From positions 62,001 to 126,000 of the forward strand of contig NZ_RQIH01000014.1 in the NCBI RefSeq assembly GCF_003939025.1: 64,000 nucleotides of DNA, in the 5' to 3' direction. The position numbers and the translations under genes are program-made. The notes under the pieces are model-generated. The model was not told the DNA's origin, made no database searches, and saw nothing but the letters and a program-made list of their open reading frames with translations. How positions within the stretch are numbered: position 1 is the first letter of the stretch; each line of letters starts with the position of its first letter. This stretch comes from Rhizobium sophoriradicis (GTDB lineage: Bacteria > Pseudomonadota > Alphaproteobacteria > Rhizobiales > Rhizobiaceae). Of this stretch, positions 15,458-24,327 are shown piece after piece.

Positions 15458-17665
15458 TCATGCGGTGGTGAGCACCTGAACGTTGCCCCGACGATCGATG
15501 ACATCGACCACGACCTGCCGTCCCGACCCCCGGATGGCGACGTCAGCCGAACCACTGCCGATCCACAGGTGCCGCAAGATCACCTCGTCGAGGAACGAGG
15601 GAAGTTGCGGCAGATTGAAGCTGATTTGCATGCCATCCGGGTCGAAGCCGAGGCCGAGACAGGATTGCAGCAAAGACAGGGGCGCTGCAGCCGCCCATGC
15701 TTGAGGCGAGCAGGCAACCGGATAAAAGGTCGGCCCCCGTGCCCGCTGACGCGGCATGCCGCAAAGAAGTTCGGGAAGCCGCCGAAGCTCGATATAGCTG
15801 GCGGCTGCGAACAACCCTTCGAAGATGCGCGCCGCTTCGGTTCGATAGCCATAACGGGCAAGGCCACTGGCGATCATCGCATTGTCGTGCGGCCAGACCG
15901 AACCATTGTGGTAGCTCATAGGATTGTAGCGTGCTTCGGTGGAGGGAAGGGTGCGAATGCCCCAGCCGCAGAAGGACGATGCACTCATCAGAGTGCGGGC
16001 AATCTGTGCCGCCCGTTCAGGATAAGCTATACCGGTGAACAGGGCATGGCCGGCGTTCGACGATCGAACCCGGCAAGGTCGTTTGTCCCCGTCCAGGGCC
16101 AGCACATATGTGCCGAGTTCCTCGTCGAAAAAACTGATGTCAAAGGCACGGCGCAGTGCTTCCGCCCGCGCGAGAAAGCTCGCCGCTCGTTCCGGCTTAC
16201 CGATTCGCCGAAAGATTTCCAGGGCACTTAGCCAAGCCCCATAGACATAAGCCTGAACTTCGGCGATCGCGATCGGCCCCCTGGCCAATGTGCCATCGGC
16301 ATGAAACACCGAGTCGTGGCTGTCTTTCCATGCCTGATTGATCAGGCCCTCTTCGGTCAGCCGACCATACTCGACGAAGCCGTCGCCATCGCGATCGCCG
16401 TATTCGTCGATCCATGTCAGCGCTGCCTCGATATGCGGCATCAGACGTTCGATAGTCGCAAGATCCGAGGTTCGTTTGAGATAATCGCCTGCCAGCATGA
16501 CGAACAGCGGCGTCGAGTCGACGCTGCCGTAATAACGCCGGAATGGAACCTCGCCCAGCTCGGCCATTTCACCGTAACGCACTTCGTGCAGGATCTTGCC
16601 CGGCTCGGCGTCCGAGGCAGGATCGACGTTCGCCGCCTGGTTGGCGGCCAGATGACACAGAACCCCGCGCGCAATCTCCGGATCGAGCCAAAGTGTCTGA
16701 TGCGCGGTGATCAAAGCGTCGCGGCCGAAGACGGTGCTGAACCAGGGAATTCCAGCGTAGGGATAGGGACCTTCCGCCGTGTCGGTCATCAACATGTAGA
16801 GGTCGGAGACGCTGCGCCGCGAAACTTCGTTGAAGATCTCGTTGGAAGTTGCAATTAAAGCCGCGCGCGAGGAAGAAGCGCGCAGCGCACGGCGTGCATC
16901 CCGCAGCGCCAGGAAGAAAGAATAATGGGCAGGTTGATCGGCGGAGGTCTGGTCGCAGCCGATGGTGATGAAGAGCGATCTGGACTCGTGCCGATCGAGC
17001 TCGAAATCGTAGGTCACAAGATCGCTGCGGATTTCCGAGGGCTCAGGTACAAAGGAAAGTCGCGTCGACCGCTTGCGATCGTCCAGGCCGATATAGGAAA
17101 GGAGGATGCAAGCCGGCTCGATTACGGCGGGAAGATCGCGGCCTCTCTTTGCTCTTGCCGTTCCGCGGACTTCGAAAAGATCGGCGAAATCCGCCTGGAA
17201 CGCGATCTGGATGCGGACATGTTGGCGCCGTTCGTCATAATTCCGCACAGCCACCCGCTCATAACAGCGGTCATTCCACAGAAACCGTGACCTGCGCAGG
17301 TGAATCAGGTCATGTCCCATGACCAGCTTTCCCCTGTCATCGAACAGGTCAGGATTGGTGAGGTCGCAAGTCAGCGTGGCGTTGTCATCTCGAAGGGTCG
17401 ACGACAAAAGCATCGGCCGCTGTCCATTGATCGTCAGGTAGAGATGCGAGAGATAACGGGTATCCCGGTGGTAAAGACCTTCTGGGCTTCCAGGCCCGGA
17501 TAGAGCGTCGCCATTGTAGTCGAAGACGGCGAACGTATCGCCGTGCTTCAGGGTACGCGGCCGGCGCTCCTGCAGCGATGCGGCAGCCGGAATGAAGAAC
17601 TGGGCGACCGCCGCCGGGCGTAGTGATGCAGTGGCGGCGTCGATGCCCGCAGAAATGTTCGACAT
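15458..17665 (-). CDS. Amylo-alpha-1,6-glucosidase-like glycoside hydrolase, 735 aa
   Basis: The N-terminal third (TLKHGDTFAVFDYNGDALSG, then GLYHRDTRYLSHLYL) matches the N-terminal domain of glycogen-debranching-type enzymes. The C-terminal part is an (alpha/alpha)6 barrel, with FSTVFGRDALITAHQTLWLDPEIA, a YGSVDSTPLFV stretch, WKDSHDSVFHADG and YHNGSVWPHDNAMIA containing probable acidic and aromatic substrate contacts. It has no signal peptide, so it is cytoplasmic. The glycosyltransferase gene lies 15 bases upstream on the same strand, and the two form an operon. The real substrate is unknown; it is annotated as debranching enzyme by family only. Confidence 0.85.
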   Translation of the reverse strand: MSNISAGIDAATASLRPAAVAQFFIPAAASLQERRPRTLKHGDTFAVFDYNGDALSGPGSPEGLYHRDTRYLSHLYLTINGQRPMLLSSTLRDDNATLTCDLTNPDLFDDRGKLVMGHDLIHLRRSRFLWNDRCYERVAVRNYDERRQHVRIQIAFQADFADLFEVRGTARAKRGRDLPAVIEPACILLSYIGLDDRKRSTRLSFVPEPSEIRSDLVTYDFELDRHESRSLFITIGCDQTSADQPAHYSFFLALRDARRALRASSSRAALIATSNEIFNEVSRRSVSDLYMLMTDTAEGPYPYAGIPWFSTVFGRDALITAHQTLWLDPEIARGVLCHLAANQAANVDPASDAEPGKILHEVRYGEMAELGEVPFRRYYGSVDSTPLFVMLAGDYLKRTSDLATIERLMPHIEAALTWIDEYGDRDGDGFVEYGRLTEEGLINQAWKDSHDSVFHADGTLARGPIAIAEVQAYVYGAWLSALEIFRRIGKPERAASFLARAEALRRAFDISFFDEELGTYVLALDGDKRPCRVRSSNAGHALFTGIAYPERAAQIARTLMSASSFCGWGIRTLPSTEARYNPMSYHNGSVWPHDNAMIASGLARYGYRTEAARIFEGLFAAASYIELRRLPELLCGMPRQRARGPTFYPVACSPQAWAAAAPLSLLQSCLGLGFDPDGMQISFNLPQLPSFLDEVILRHLWIGSGSADVAIRGSGRQVVVDVIDRRGNVQVLTTA

Positions 17666-17680
17666 GTCTCCTCCTTGGCG

Positions 17681-18775
17681 TCAGGCGACAGCCTGCAGGT
17701 CGGGCGCCTGACCATTCGACCGGCGGATTGGCGCCGCTTTGGTGCGAACACCCGGCAAGTTGCGATAGATGTCGAGATAGTCGAACGCCATCCGCTCCGC
17801 AGTGAAGCGCTTTTCGAATGCGCCCCGCACTCTGCGTCGATCCAGCCGGAGCGCCCATTCGACGTTCTCGGCCGCCTCGGTGACACTGTCGACCAGAATG
17901 CCGGAGACGCCATTGTCAATGACCTCGGGAACCGAGCCGCAGCCGAACGCGATCACCGGCGTGCCGCAGGCCATTGCCTCGATCATCACCAGTCCAAAGG
18001 GTTCCGGCCAGTCGATGGGGAAGAGCAGAGCGCCTGCATTGCCAAGGAAGTCAGCCTTCTGGTGTTCATTGATCTCGCCGATGTATTCCACATGCGGATG
18101 GCTCTTTACCATCGGCTCGATCACGGTTTCCCAATAGGCTCTGTCAACATTATCGATCTTGGCGGCGATCTTCAGCGGCATTCCGACCTTTGCCGCAATC
18201 TGAATCGCGCGGTCGGGGCGCTTTTCCGGAGAAATCCGCCCGAGGAAGGCAAGGTAATTGCCCTTCGGATTCTCCGTGAAGGGAAGTAGATCGGCCGGCA
18301 AACCGTGATAGACCGTGCCGCGCCAGTTGACCGGTGGCATCGGGCGGCGCTGATCATTGGAGATCGACACCAGCGGAACGTCCGGGAACGCCGTGTAAAA
18401 CGGCTTGAGATCAGGCAGGTCTAGCCGTCCGTGCAGTGTGGTAACCGTGCGATCGGCGAAATCGCGGATCAGCGGGAAATGCACGAGATCGATGTGGAAA
18501 TGCAGCACGTCGAACTCATGCGCGCGCTGACGGATCTCCTCCAGCATCACGACCTGATGCGGCAGATGGTCCTTGACCGTCGGATTCAACCGAAGTGCGA
18601 CGTTCGCACACGGCAGCAGTCTCGCGCGGGTGACGGAATCGCCGCTGGCAAACAGCGTGACCTCGTGCCCCTGGCCTGCGAGTTCTTCAGTAAGATAAGA
18701 GACGATCCGCTCCGTTCCGCCGTAGAGCTTTGGCGGAACGCTCTCGGCAAGCGGTGCAATCTGAGCGATCTTCAT
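17681..18775 (-). CDS. GT4-family glycosyltransferase, 364 aa
   Basis: A GT-B fold retaining glycosyltransferase. The start MKIAQIAPLAESVPPKLYGG and TERIVSYLTEELAGQGHEVTL is typical of family 4 enzymes. Nucleotide-sugar binding is marked by YLAFLGRISPEKRPDRAI near residue 175 and by PEPFGLVMIEAMACGTPVIA near residue 270 with the E-x7-E pattern. The start ATG at 18775 has GAGGAGG upstream. It pairs with the debranching-type hydrolase, suggesting synthesis and turnover of one glucoside or glucan; acceptor unknown. Confidence 0.88.
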   Translation of the reverse strand: MKIAQIAPLAESVPPKLYGGTERIVSYLTEELAGQGHEVTLFASGDSVTRARLLPCANVALRLNPTVKDHLPHQVVMLEEIRQRAHEFDVLHFHIDLVHFPLIRDFADRTVTTLHGRLDLPDLKPFYTAFPDVPLVSISNDQRRPMPPVNWRGTVYHGLPADLLPFTENPKGNYLAFLGRISPEKRPDRAIQIAAKVGMPLKIAAKIDNVDRAYWETVIEPMVKSHPHVEYIGEINEHQKADFLGNAGALLFPIDWPEPFGLVMIEAMACGTPVIAFGCGSVPEVIDNGVSGILVDSVTEAAENVEWALRLDRRRVRGAFEKRFTAERMAFDYLDIYRNLPGVRTKAAPIRRSNGQAPDLQAVA

Positions 18776-18851
18776 TGGCAAAACCTCCTCAGTTGAGCAA
18801 AGAGTCGTCGGCAAAAATCATGCCTGCGTCCTCAAGGGAGCACGCGTCAGG

Positions 18852-19286
18852 TCAGCTGGAGGGGCAGCTCTCAAATGGCTGGTAACGCCGTCCTCCTCTC
18901 GAATAGCTGCAAAAGCCGAGCCGCGGCAGCCGGCGTGCCGCCAGCCTGTGGCGACGGGCCCTGCGGGCCCCAGAGGGAGCGGACGAACCCTGCTCCCCGG
19001 ATTGCTGATCACCCTTATCCAGCGTCTTCAGCGCTTCAAGGATCTCGTCATAGGAGACGGCTCTTTCCGCCCCGGGATAAAGGCGAAGAGCAGGTATGGA
19101 TTCGATGGCGAAGATATCGGATGCCCAGGAGGCGAGAATGGCCCGCTTTTCGTCATTGCTGATGTCGGTGGCGGTCAGCACGTCACGCGGGTGACTGAAA
19201 TGTTTCGCTGGATGAAGCAGATGCGCCGCGCTGATCGCTGCCCTGGCTTGCTGCTCGATGGAATTGCTGGTGCTTTCCTTTCTCAT
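18852..19286 (-). CDS. Conserved small protein of unknown function, 144 aa
   Basis: The middle part (HPRDVLTATDISNDEKRAILASWASDIFAIESIPALRLYPG, about residues 32-73, then ILEALKTLD) resembles a small protein found in many alphaproteobacteria, often near stress genes; function unknown. The C-terminal 45 residues are Arg-rich with little resemblance to the rest, and may be a divergent tail or the result of an old frameshift. It lies between groEL and the glycosyltransferase on the same strand. Confidence 0.6.
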   Translation of the reverse strand: MRKESTSNSIEQQARAAISAAHLLHPAKHFSHPRDVLTATDISNDEKRAILASWASDIFAIESIPALRLYPGAERAVSYDEILEALKTLDKGDQQSGEQGSSAPSGARRARRHRLAARRLPRLGFCSYSRGGRRYQPFESCPSS

Positions 19287-19344
19287 GGCTTGGCTCCACT
19301 GATGTTGACCGATGGAACTTCATGCATTCTCATTTTGGTGGCGA

Positions 19345-19370
19345 GGCCCGCCCCGAGGGCAGGACGGGCC
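19345..19370 (-). terminator. Possible groEL terminator hairpin
   Basis: GGCCCG (19345-19350) and CGGGCC (19365-19370) can pair just after the groEL stop. The stem is short and no T-run follows, so this is a weak call. Confidence 0.3.
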
Positions 19371-19380
19371 AGGCGATCGC

Positions 19381-21009
19381 TTAGAAGTCCATGCCGGCGC
19401 CGGCCGGCATTGCCGGTGCGGCGTCTTTCTTCGGCTTCTCGGCGATCATCGCTTCCGTCGTCACCAGCAGGCCGGCCACGGAGGCGGCATCCTGTAGTGC
19501 GGTGCGAACGACCTTGGCCGGATCGATGACGCCCTGCGCGTAGAGATCGCCATATTCGCCGGTCTGGGCGTTCCAGCCGTAAGCGAATTCGCTCTTCTCC
19601 CGCAGCTTGCCGACGATGATCGAACCTTCCGCGCCGGCGTTTTCGGCGATCTGGCGAACCGGCGCCTCGATTGCACGACGAACGATGTCGACGCCGACGC
19701 GCTGGTCATCATTGGCGGTCTTGATAGCGTCGAGCGCCTTGACCGCGCGCAGCAATGCCACGCCGCCGCCGGGCAGAATGCCTTCTTCGACCGCCGCGCG
19801 GGTTGCATGCAGCGCATCGTCGACGCGGTCCTTCTTTTCCTTCACTTCGACTTCCGTCGAGCCGCCGACCCGGATGACGGCAACGCCACCGGCGAGCTTG
19901 GCAAGACGTTCCTGCAGCTTCTCGCGATCGTAGTCGGAGGTGGTCTCTTCGATCTGGGCGCGGATCTGAGCGGTGCGACCGTCAAGTTCCGCCTTCGAAC
20001 CGGCACCATCGATGATGGTGGTGTTTTCCTTCTCGATCGCCACCTTCTTGGCCCGGCCAAGCATGTTGAGCGTCACATTCTCGAGCTTGATGCCGAGGTC
20101 TTCGGAGATGACGGTGCCGCCGGTCAAGATGGCGATGTCTTCGAGCATGGCCTTGCGGCGGTCGCCGAAGCCGGGGGCCTTGACGGCAGCGATCTTCAGG
20201 CCGCCGCGGAGCTTGTTGACGACGAGCGTTGCAAGGGCTTCGCCTTCGACATCTTCAGCGATGATGAGGAGCGGCTTGCCGGACTGAACGACAGCTTCGA
20301 GAACCGGCAGCATCGACTGCAGGTTCGACAGCTTCTTCTCATGGATCAGGATATAGGGATCCTCGAGCTCGACCCGCATCTTGTCCTGGTTGGTGACGAA
20401 GTAGGGGCTGAGGTAGCCGCGGTCGAACTGCATGCCTTCGACGACTTCGAGTTCGGTTTCGGCGGTCTTGGCCTCTTCGACCGTGATGACGCCTTCGTTG
20501 CCGACCTTTTCCATCGCTTCGGCGAGATAGCGGCCGATCTCGGAATCACCGTTGGCTGAAATAGTACCGACCTGGGCAATTTCGGAATTGTTGGAGATCT
20601 TGCGGGCGTTAGCCTTCAATTCCGCGACCACCGCGTCGACGGCAAGATCGATGCCGCGCTTCAGATCCATCGGGTTCATGCCGGAGGCAACCGCCTTTGC
20701 GCCCTCCTTGACGATCGCCTGGGCAAGAACGGTCGCCGTCGTGGTACCGTCGCCGGCGAGATCATTCGTCTTGGATGCTACTTCACGCAGCATCTGGGCA
20801 CCCATGTTTTCGAACTTGTCTTCAAGTTCGATTTCCTTGGCGACCGAAACGCCGTCCTTGGTGATGCGCGGCGCGCCGAAGGACTTGTCGATCACAACGT
20901 TGCGGCCCTTCGGGCCGAGCGTTACTTTCACCGCATTGGCCAATACATCGACCCCACGCAGCATGCGTTCACGGGCATCGCTATGAAATTTGACTTCTTT
21001 CGCAGCCAT
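19381..21009 (-). CDS. groEL: Chaperonin GroEL (Hsp60), 542 aa
   Basis: The 60-kDa subunit of the double-ring chaperonin that folds proteins with ATP. The full length of 542 residues is normal. It shows the N-terminal AAKEVKFHSDARERMLRGVD, the nucleotide-binding LGPKGRNVVIDKS and DGTTTATVLAQAI, and GGVAVIRVGGSTEVEVKEKKDR. The C-terminus ends MPAGAGMDF, a short version of the usual GGM tail. It is the second gene of groESL, 51 bases after groES. Rhizobia commonly carry several groESL copies, so this need not be the only one. Confidence 0.97.
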   Translation of the reverse strand: MAAKEVKFHSDARERMLRGVDVLANAVKVTLGPKGRNVVIDKSFGAPRITKDGVSVAKEIELEDKFENMGAQMLREVASKTNDLAGDGTTTATVLAQAIVKEGAKAVASGMNPMDLKRGIDLAVDAVVAELKANARKISNNSEIAQVGTISANGDSEIGRYLAEAMEKVGNEGVITVEEAKTAETELEVVEGMQFDRGYLSPYFVTNQDKMRVELEDPYILIHEKKLSNLQSMLPVLEAVVQSGKPLLIIAEDVEGEALATLVVNKLRGGLKIAAVKAPGFGDRRKAMLEDIAILTGGTVISEDLGIKLENVTLNMLGRAKKVAIEKENTTIIDGAGSKAELDGRTAQIRAQIEETTSDYDREKLQERLAKLAGGVAVIRVGGSTEVEVKEKKDRVDDALHATRAAVEEGILPGGGVALLRAVKALDAIKTANDDQRVGVDIVRRAIEAPVRQIAENAGAEGSIIVGKLREKSEFAYGWNAQTGEYGDLYAQGVIDPAKVVRTALQDAASVAGLLVTTEAMIAEKPKKDAAPAMPAGAGMDF

Positions 21010-21060
21010 TCTGTAACTCCTTCAATAGGCAGCTTTTTTGACTAATGCGCGGAAATCGCC

Positions 21061-21375
21061 TCAGGCGGCGATCTTTTCGGCGGCCCGGGCCTCGATGATG
21101 CCCATGACATCGCTTTCCTTCATGATCAGCAGGTCTTCGCCGTTGATCTTGATCTCGGTGCCGGACCACTTGCCGAACAGGATGCGGTCGCCGACCTTAA
21201 CGTCGAGCGGCTGGACCTGACCAGCATCATCGCGCGCACCGGGGCCGACGGCGATGACCTCGCCTTCCTGCGGCTTTTCCTTGGCGGTATCGGGTATGAT
21301 GATGCCGCCCTTGGTCTTTTCCTCGGAATCGACGCGGCGGACGAGAATGCGATCATGAAGCGGTCGGAACGACAT
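21061..21375 (-). CDS. groES: Co-chaperonin GroES (Hsp10), 104 aa
   Basis: The 10-kDa lid of the GroEL chaperonin. MSFRPLHDRILVRRVDSEEKTKGGIIIPDTAKEKPQ contains the mobile loop. The length is normal. The start at ATG 21375 has GGAGGAAAAC upstream; the frame opens earlier but that part is the untranslated leader. It leads the groESL operon, which is preceded by a CIRCE operator about 150 bases upstream. Confidence 0.97.
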   Translation of the reverse strand: MSFRPLHDRILVRRVDSEEKTKGGIIIPDTAKEKPQEGEVIAVGPGARDDAGQVQPLDVKVGDRILFGKWSGTEIKINGEDLLIMKESDVMGIIEARAAEKIAA

Positions 21376-21525
21376 GTTTTCCTCCAATGGACAAACAATA
21401 ATGATGTTGTTCCCCTGGCCGGACCGGATGACCAGTCCGGGCGGGTGCAAAACCTCGATCGAGCGTTCTGCGCGCAATGATCTGGTTTTGCGCTTTTCCC
21501 ATTTCAAGAGGGCGCCGTAAAAAAA

Positions 21526-21552
21526 TTAGCACTCACTCGAAGTGGCTGCTAA
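21526..21552 (-). promoter_or_regulatory. CIRCE operator (HrcA-binding site) of groESL
   Basis: TTAGCACTC (21526-21534), a 9-base spacer, then GGCTGCTAA (21544-21552). The first arm matches the CIRCE consensus exactly; the second matches 7 of 9 positions of GAGTGCTAA. HrcA repression of groESL through CIRCE is standard in alphaproteobacteria. Confidence 0.88.
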
Positions 21553-21655
21553 CATCCTGTAAAGGAACAATAAACAGGGTGGGCGCGTTCAGAAATCCGT
21601 TGATGGCCGCAAAATTTTGCGCCACCTTTCGAGCGTCATGAAACGGAGATGAAGC

Positions 21656-21928
21656 ATGCAATTTTCATCAGATCTGGAGCGTCAGCTGAACGGCTATGGA
21701 CTGACCACCGCGCATATCCTCTATCGCATTCCTGATTTTGAATCCGTGCTGCAGACCTATGTCTGGCAGGATTACGACCTCGCCCCGGACTTTCCGGAAA
21801 TGCACAAGTTTCTCGATTTCTGGCAGTCGACGCTCGACGGGCCGCTACACTCCGTTCGCTACACCCATCAGCAACTGATCGGACCTAACGAATGGCGCCG
21901 CGTCATGGGCGAGTTCAAGCTCCACTAG
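21656..21928 (+). CDS. usg: Usg family protein, 90 aa
   Basis: A small soluble protein of the Usg family, named after a gene next to trpF in Caulobacter; its function is unknown. The sequence LNGYGLTTAHILYRIPDFESVLQTYVWQDYDLAPDFP is characteristic and the length is typical. It is divergent from groESL, with the CIRCE site between them. ATG at 21656 has GGAG seven bases upstream (CGGAGATGAAGC). Confidence 0.9.
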   Translation: MQFSSDLERQLNGYGLTTAHILYRIPDFESVLQTYVWQDYDLAPDFPEMHKFLDFWQSTLDGPLHSVRYTHQQLIGPNEWRRVMGEFKLH

Positions 21929-21985
21929 CTCCGGCATCCATCGCAGTCGATAATCCGGCCGCGCGATCCTGCGAAACCCGACCGA

Positions 21986-22687
21986 TCACTCGTGCTCTGC
22001 AGGGCATGGCCAGGTTGCCGGCGCCGAGAGGCCGGGCGGCAGCTTGGTCGAGGCATCGCCGCAGGCGAGCTCGATCTGCGCCTGTTCGAGCCCGGCGGCA
22101 GCCGAGAGGTCGAGGCCCTCGATGCGGGTCAGGAACATGAAGGCGCGCTCGAATGTCGCCGGGCCTTCGAAGGTGGCGTTGGAGAGATCGGCGCGGGAGA
22201 GATTGGCGAAGGAGAATTTCACCCCCGTCAGCACTGCTTTGTCGAAATCGGCGCGGCCGAGTTCGGCCTTTTCGAAGCTCACGCCGGCGAGCCGGGCGCC
22301 GCCGAAATTGGCGCGCTGCAGCTCAGCGCCGGCGAAGGAAGCGCCTTCGGCGGCAATATTCGCGAAACTGGCGCGATAGGCCTCGACCTTGGCGAAGTTG
22401 GCCCCTTCGGCATGTGAGCCTTCGAGCGAGGCACGCACCAAAGTCGCCTTCTCCAGATTGGCGGATTTGAAATTCGCACCACTGAGATCGGTCAGCGAGA
22501 AATCGGTGCTGAAGAGATTGGCGCCTTCGAGATCACTGCCCTGCAGCATCAGGTTTTTCTTCGAGCATTCCTGCCAGTCGAGCTTCGGCGAGGCCGTGCT
22601 GCCGCAATCGGCAGCGCGCGTAGAGATCGGAGCGGCGGCGAGAAGAAGGAAGGCAAGGAGGCCGAGCGCCGATCGATGCATTGCCAT
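21986..22687 (-). CDS. Exported pentapeptide-repeat protein, 233 aa
   Basis: After a signal peptide of about 25 residues (SALGLLAFLLLAAAPISTRA) and a short cysteine-containing region, residues about 50-190 consist of A(D/N)LXX/F-type pentapeptide repeats such as GANFK, SANLEKATL, RANFGGARL, RADFDKAVL and RADLSNATF. These build a right-handed quadrilateral helix. The role is unknown; periplasmic location follows from the signal. I chose ATG 22687 because it starts directly at the signal peptide; ATG 22705 adds six residues. Confidence 0.82.
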   Translation of the reverse strand: MAMHRSALGLLAFLLLAAAPISTRAADCGSTASPKLDWQECSKKNLMLQGSDLEGANLFSTDFSLTDLSGANFKSANLEKATLVRASLEGSHAEGANFAKVEAYRASFANIAAEGASFAGAELQRANFGGARLAGVSFEKAELGRADFDKAVLTGVKFSFANLSRADLSNATFEGPATFERAFMFLTRIEGLDLSAAAGLEQAQIELACGDASTKLPPGLSAPATWPCPAEHE

Positions 22688-22874
22688 TGAACTGTTGATC
22701 TCCATGACGCTTATCACGCCGCCTCTCGCGAAGCAGGCGCTCCCATTTCTACACAGCTCAGAATACAATAAAAAGATGGCGAACGCGCCGGCAATGATTT
22801 GCGGGGTCACTCCGTCCGAAGCGTTCATCCGCTTTGCCCGGGCAAGCGGCCATCCGGTCTTCCAAGCCAAGCGG

Positions 22875-23390
22875 TCAATCCGTTTTGGAGGGCAGACGAA
22901 GCTCCATGCAGGTGAGATCCAGCCAGCGGCCGAACTTGGTGCCGACCTCGGAAAATCTGCCGGCGATGCGGAAGCCGAGCTTCTCGTGCAGCCGGATCGA
23001 GGCGGTGTTCTCAGCCTCGATGCCGGCGATCATCACGTGGACATTGCCGGCGGCGGCACGCGCGATCAATTCGCGCATCAGGGTCTCGCCGATACCGGCG
23101 CCGCGGCAATCCTTGTCGACATAGACGGAATGTTCGACCGTATGGCGGTAGCCGTCAAAGGCGCGCCAATCGCCGTAGGAGGCGTAGCCCGCGACCTTGC
23201 CCGACATTTCGGCGACGATGACGGGAAAGCCGCGCCCCTTGCGCGCCCTCAGCCATTCCCGCCGGTTTTCGAGATCGACGAGCGTCTCGTTCCAGATCGC
23301 CGTCGTGTGCTCCACGGCGTGATTGTAAATCTCGCGGATGGCGGGAAGATCGGCTTCGGTAGCGTCGCGAATGAGGACGGTGTCTGTCAT
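22875..23390 (-). CDS. GNAT N-acetyltransferase, phosphinothricin acetyltransferase-like, 171 aa
   Basis: A cytoplasmic acetyl-CoA-dependent N-acetyltransferase of the Pat/Bar subfamily. IRDATEADLPAIREIYNHAVEHTTAIWNE is the subfamily N-terminus, and the acetyl-CoA motif is VYVDKDCRGAGIGETLMREL. A conserved EAENTASIRLHEKLGF follows. The natural substrate may be methionine sulfone/sulfoximine or another small amine. The start at 23390 excludes 75 residues of open upstream frame without similarity. Confidence 0.88.
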   Translation of the reverse strand: MTDTVLIRDATEADLPAIREIYNHAVEHTTAIWNETLVDLENRREWLRARKGRGFPVIVAEMSGKVAGYASYGDWRAFDGYRHTVEHSVYVDKDCRGAGIGETLMRELIARAAAGNVHVMIAGIEAENTASIRLHEKLGFRIAGRFSEVGTKFGRWLDLTCMELRLPSKTD

Positions 23391-23496
23391 GGTTGGTCCG
23401 GTTTGATTGGCTATCTGGGGTGGCATACGCCGCGGTTCAGAAGATGTAAACGGCAGTGGAGACCGCGGTTGCGGGACGGTTGCGCCCGGCCGCCGT

Positions 23497-24165
23497 TCAG
23501 AAACCCGATGCCGACAGGCTGAAACAGGTGAACACCGCCGAATAATGCACGGCCGCGGCGATGACGACGAAGCCATGCCAGATGGCATTCTGGAAGCGCA
23601 GTTTCTCCCAGACATGAAAGATGACGCCGAGCGAGTAGAGGACGCCGCCGATGACGATCAGCAGCATCGAGGCGGAGGGGATGCGCGCGGAGACAGGCCC
23701 GGCGACCAGCACGCCGCTCCAGCCCATGGCGAGGTAAAGCAGGATGGCGAGACGGTCGTAGCGGCCGGGAAAGGCGCATTTCAGGACGATGCCGACGACG
23801 GCGAACAGCCAGATCGCCACCAGCATGTACAAGAGCAGCGGATCGTCCGCGCCGCGTTGGAGGAAGGGTGTATAGGTGGCGGCGATCAGGATGAAGATCG
23901 CCGAATGATCGAAGCGGCGCAGGAACCATTTCGTGCGCGAGACCGGCCAGAGATTGTAGGAAAAGGAAATGGCAAGCGTCAGCACCAGTCCGACGCCATA
24001 GATCCAGGCGGCGGCGAGTGCGCCATAGGAGCTCCAGACCGTGGCGTAGAAGATCAGAACGGTGGCGCCGATCAGCGCCAGCACGAGGCCGACGCCATGG
24101 ACGATGCCATCGGCGATCAGCTCATATCTGTCGTAAGCCCAGCGAATGCCGTTGAACTCAGCCAT
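23497..24165 (-). CDS. Hemolysin III / YqfA family membrane protein, 222 aa
   Basis: An inner-membrane protein with seven hydrophobic segments, of the progestin-receptor-like/hemolysin III superfamily. Marks are the conserved YELIADGIVHGVGLVLALIG near the N-terminus, RRFDHSAIFILIAATYTPF in the middle and GGVLYSLGVIFHVWE near the end; these carry the conserved Ser/Asp/His residues thought to bind a metal. Function in bacteria is unclear and hemolysis is not implied. The start is taken at ATG 24165; a TTG three codons upstream is also open. Confidence 0.88.
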   Translation of the reverse strand: MAEFNGIRWAYDRYELIADGIVHGVGLVLALIGATVLIFYATVWSSYGALAAAWIYGVGLVLTLAISFSYNLWPVSRTKWFLRRFDHSAIFILIAATYTPFLQRGADDPLLLYMLVAIWLFAVVGIVLKCAFPGRYDRLAILLYLAMGWSGVLVAGPVSARIPSASMLLIVIGGVLYSLGVIFHVWEKLRFQNAIWHGFVVIAAAVHYSAVFTCFSLSASGF

Positions 24166-24327
24166 GCGCGCCAATCCGTTTCGTGCCCGATGGTGATGGT
24201 CGCATTGAACCGATGGCGGCGCAACAGCGGCACGTCGCGCCAGCGGTAAATCTTCGTGACAGACCGCACGACATCTTCCCCGCCTCGACGGCGCGAAAGA
24301 GCACTCGGAAAACGGAGCGGCGCAGAT

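Noticed and set aside
18852..18990. Frameshift repaired version of the Arg-rich tail of the small conserved protein
   Set aside because: Alternative frames gave no recognisable family sequence, so a frameshift could not be demonstrated.
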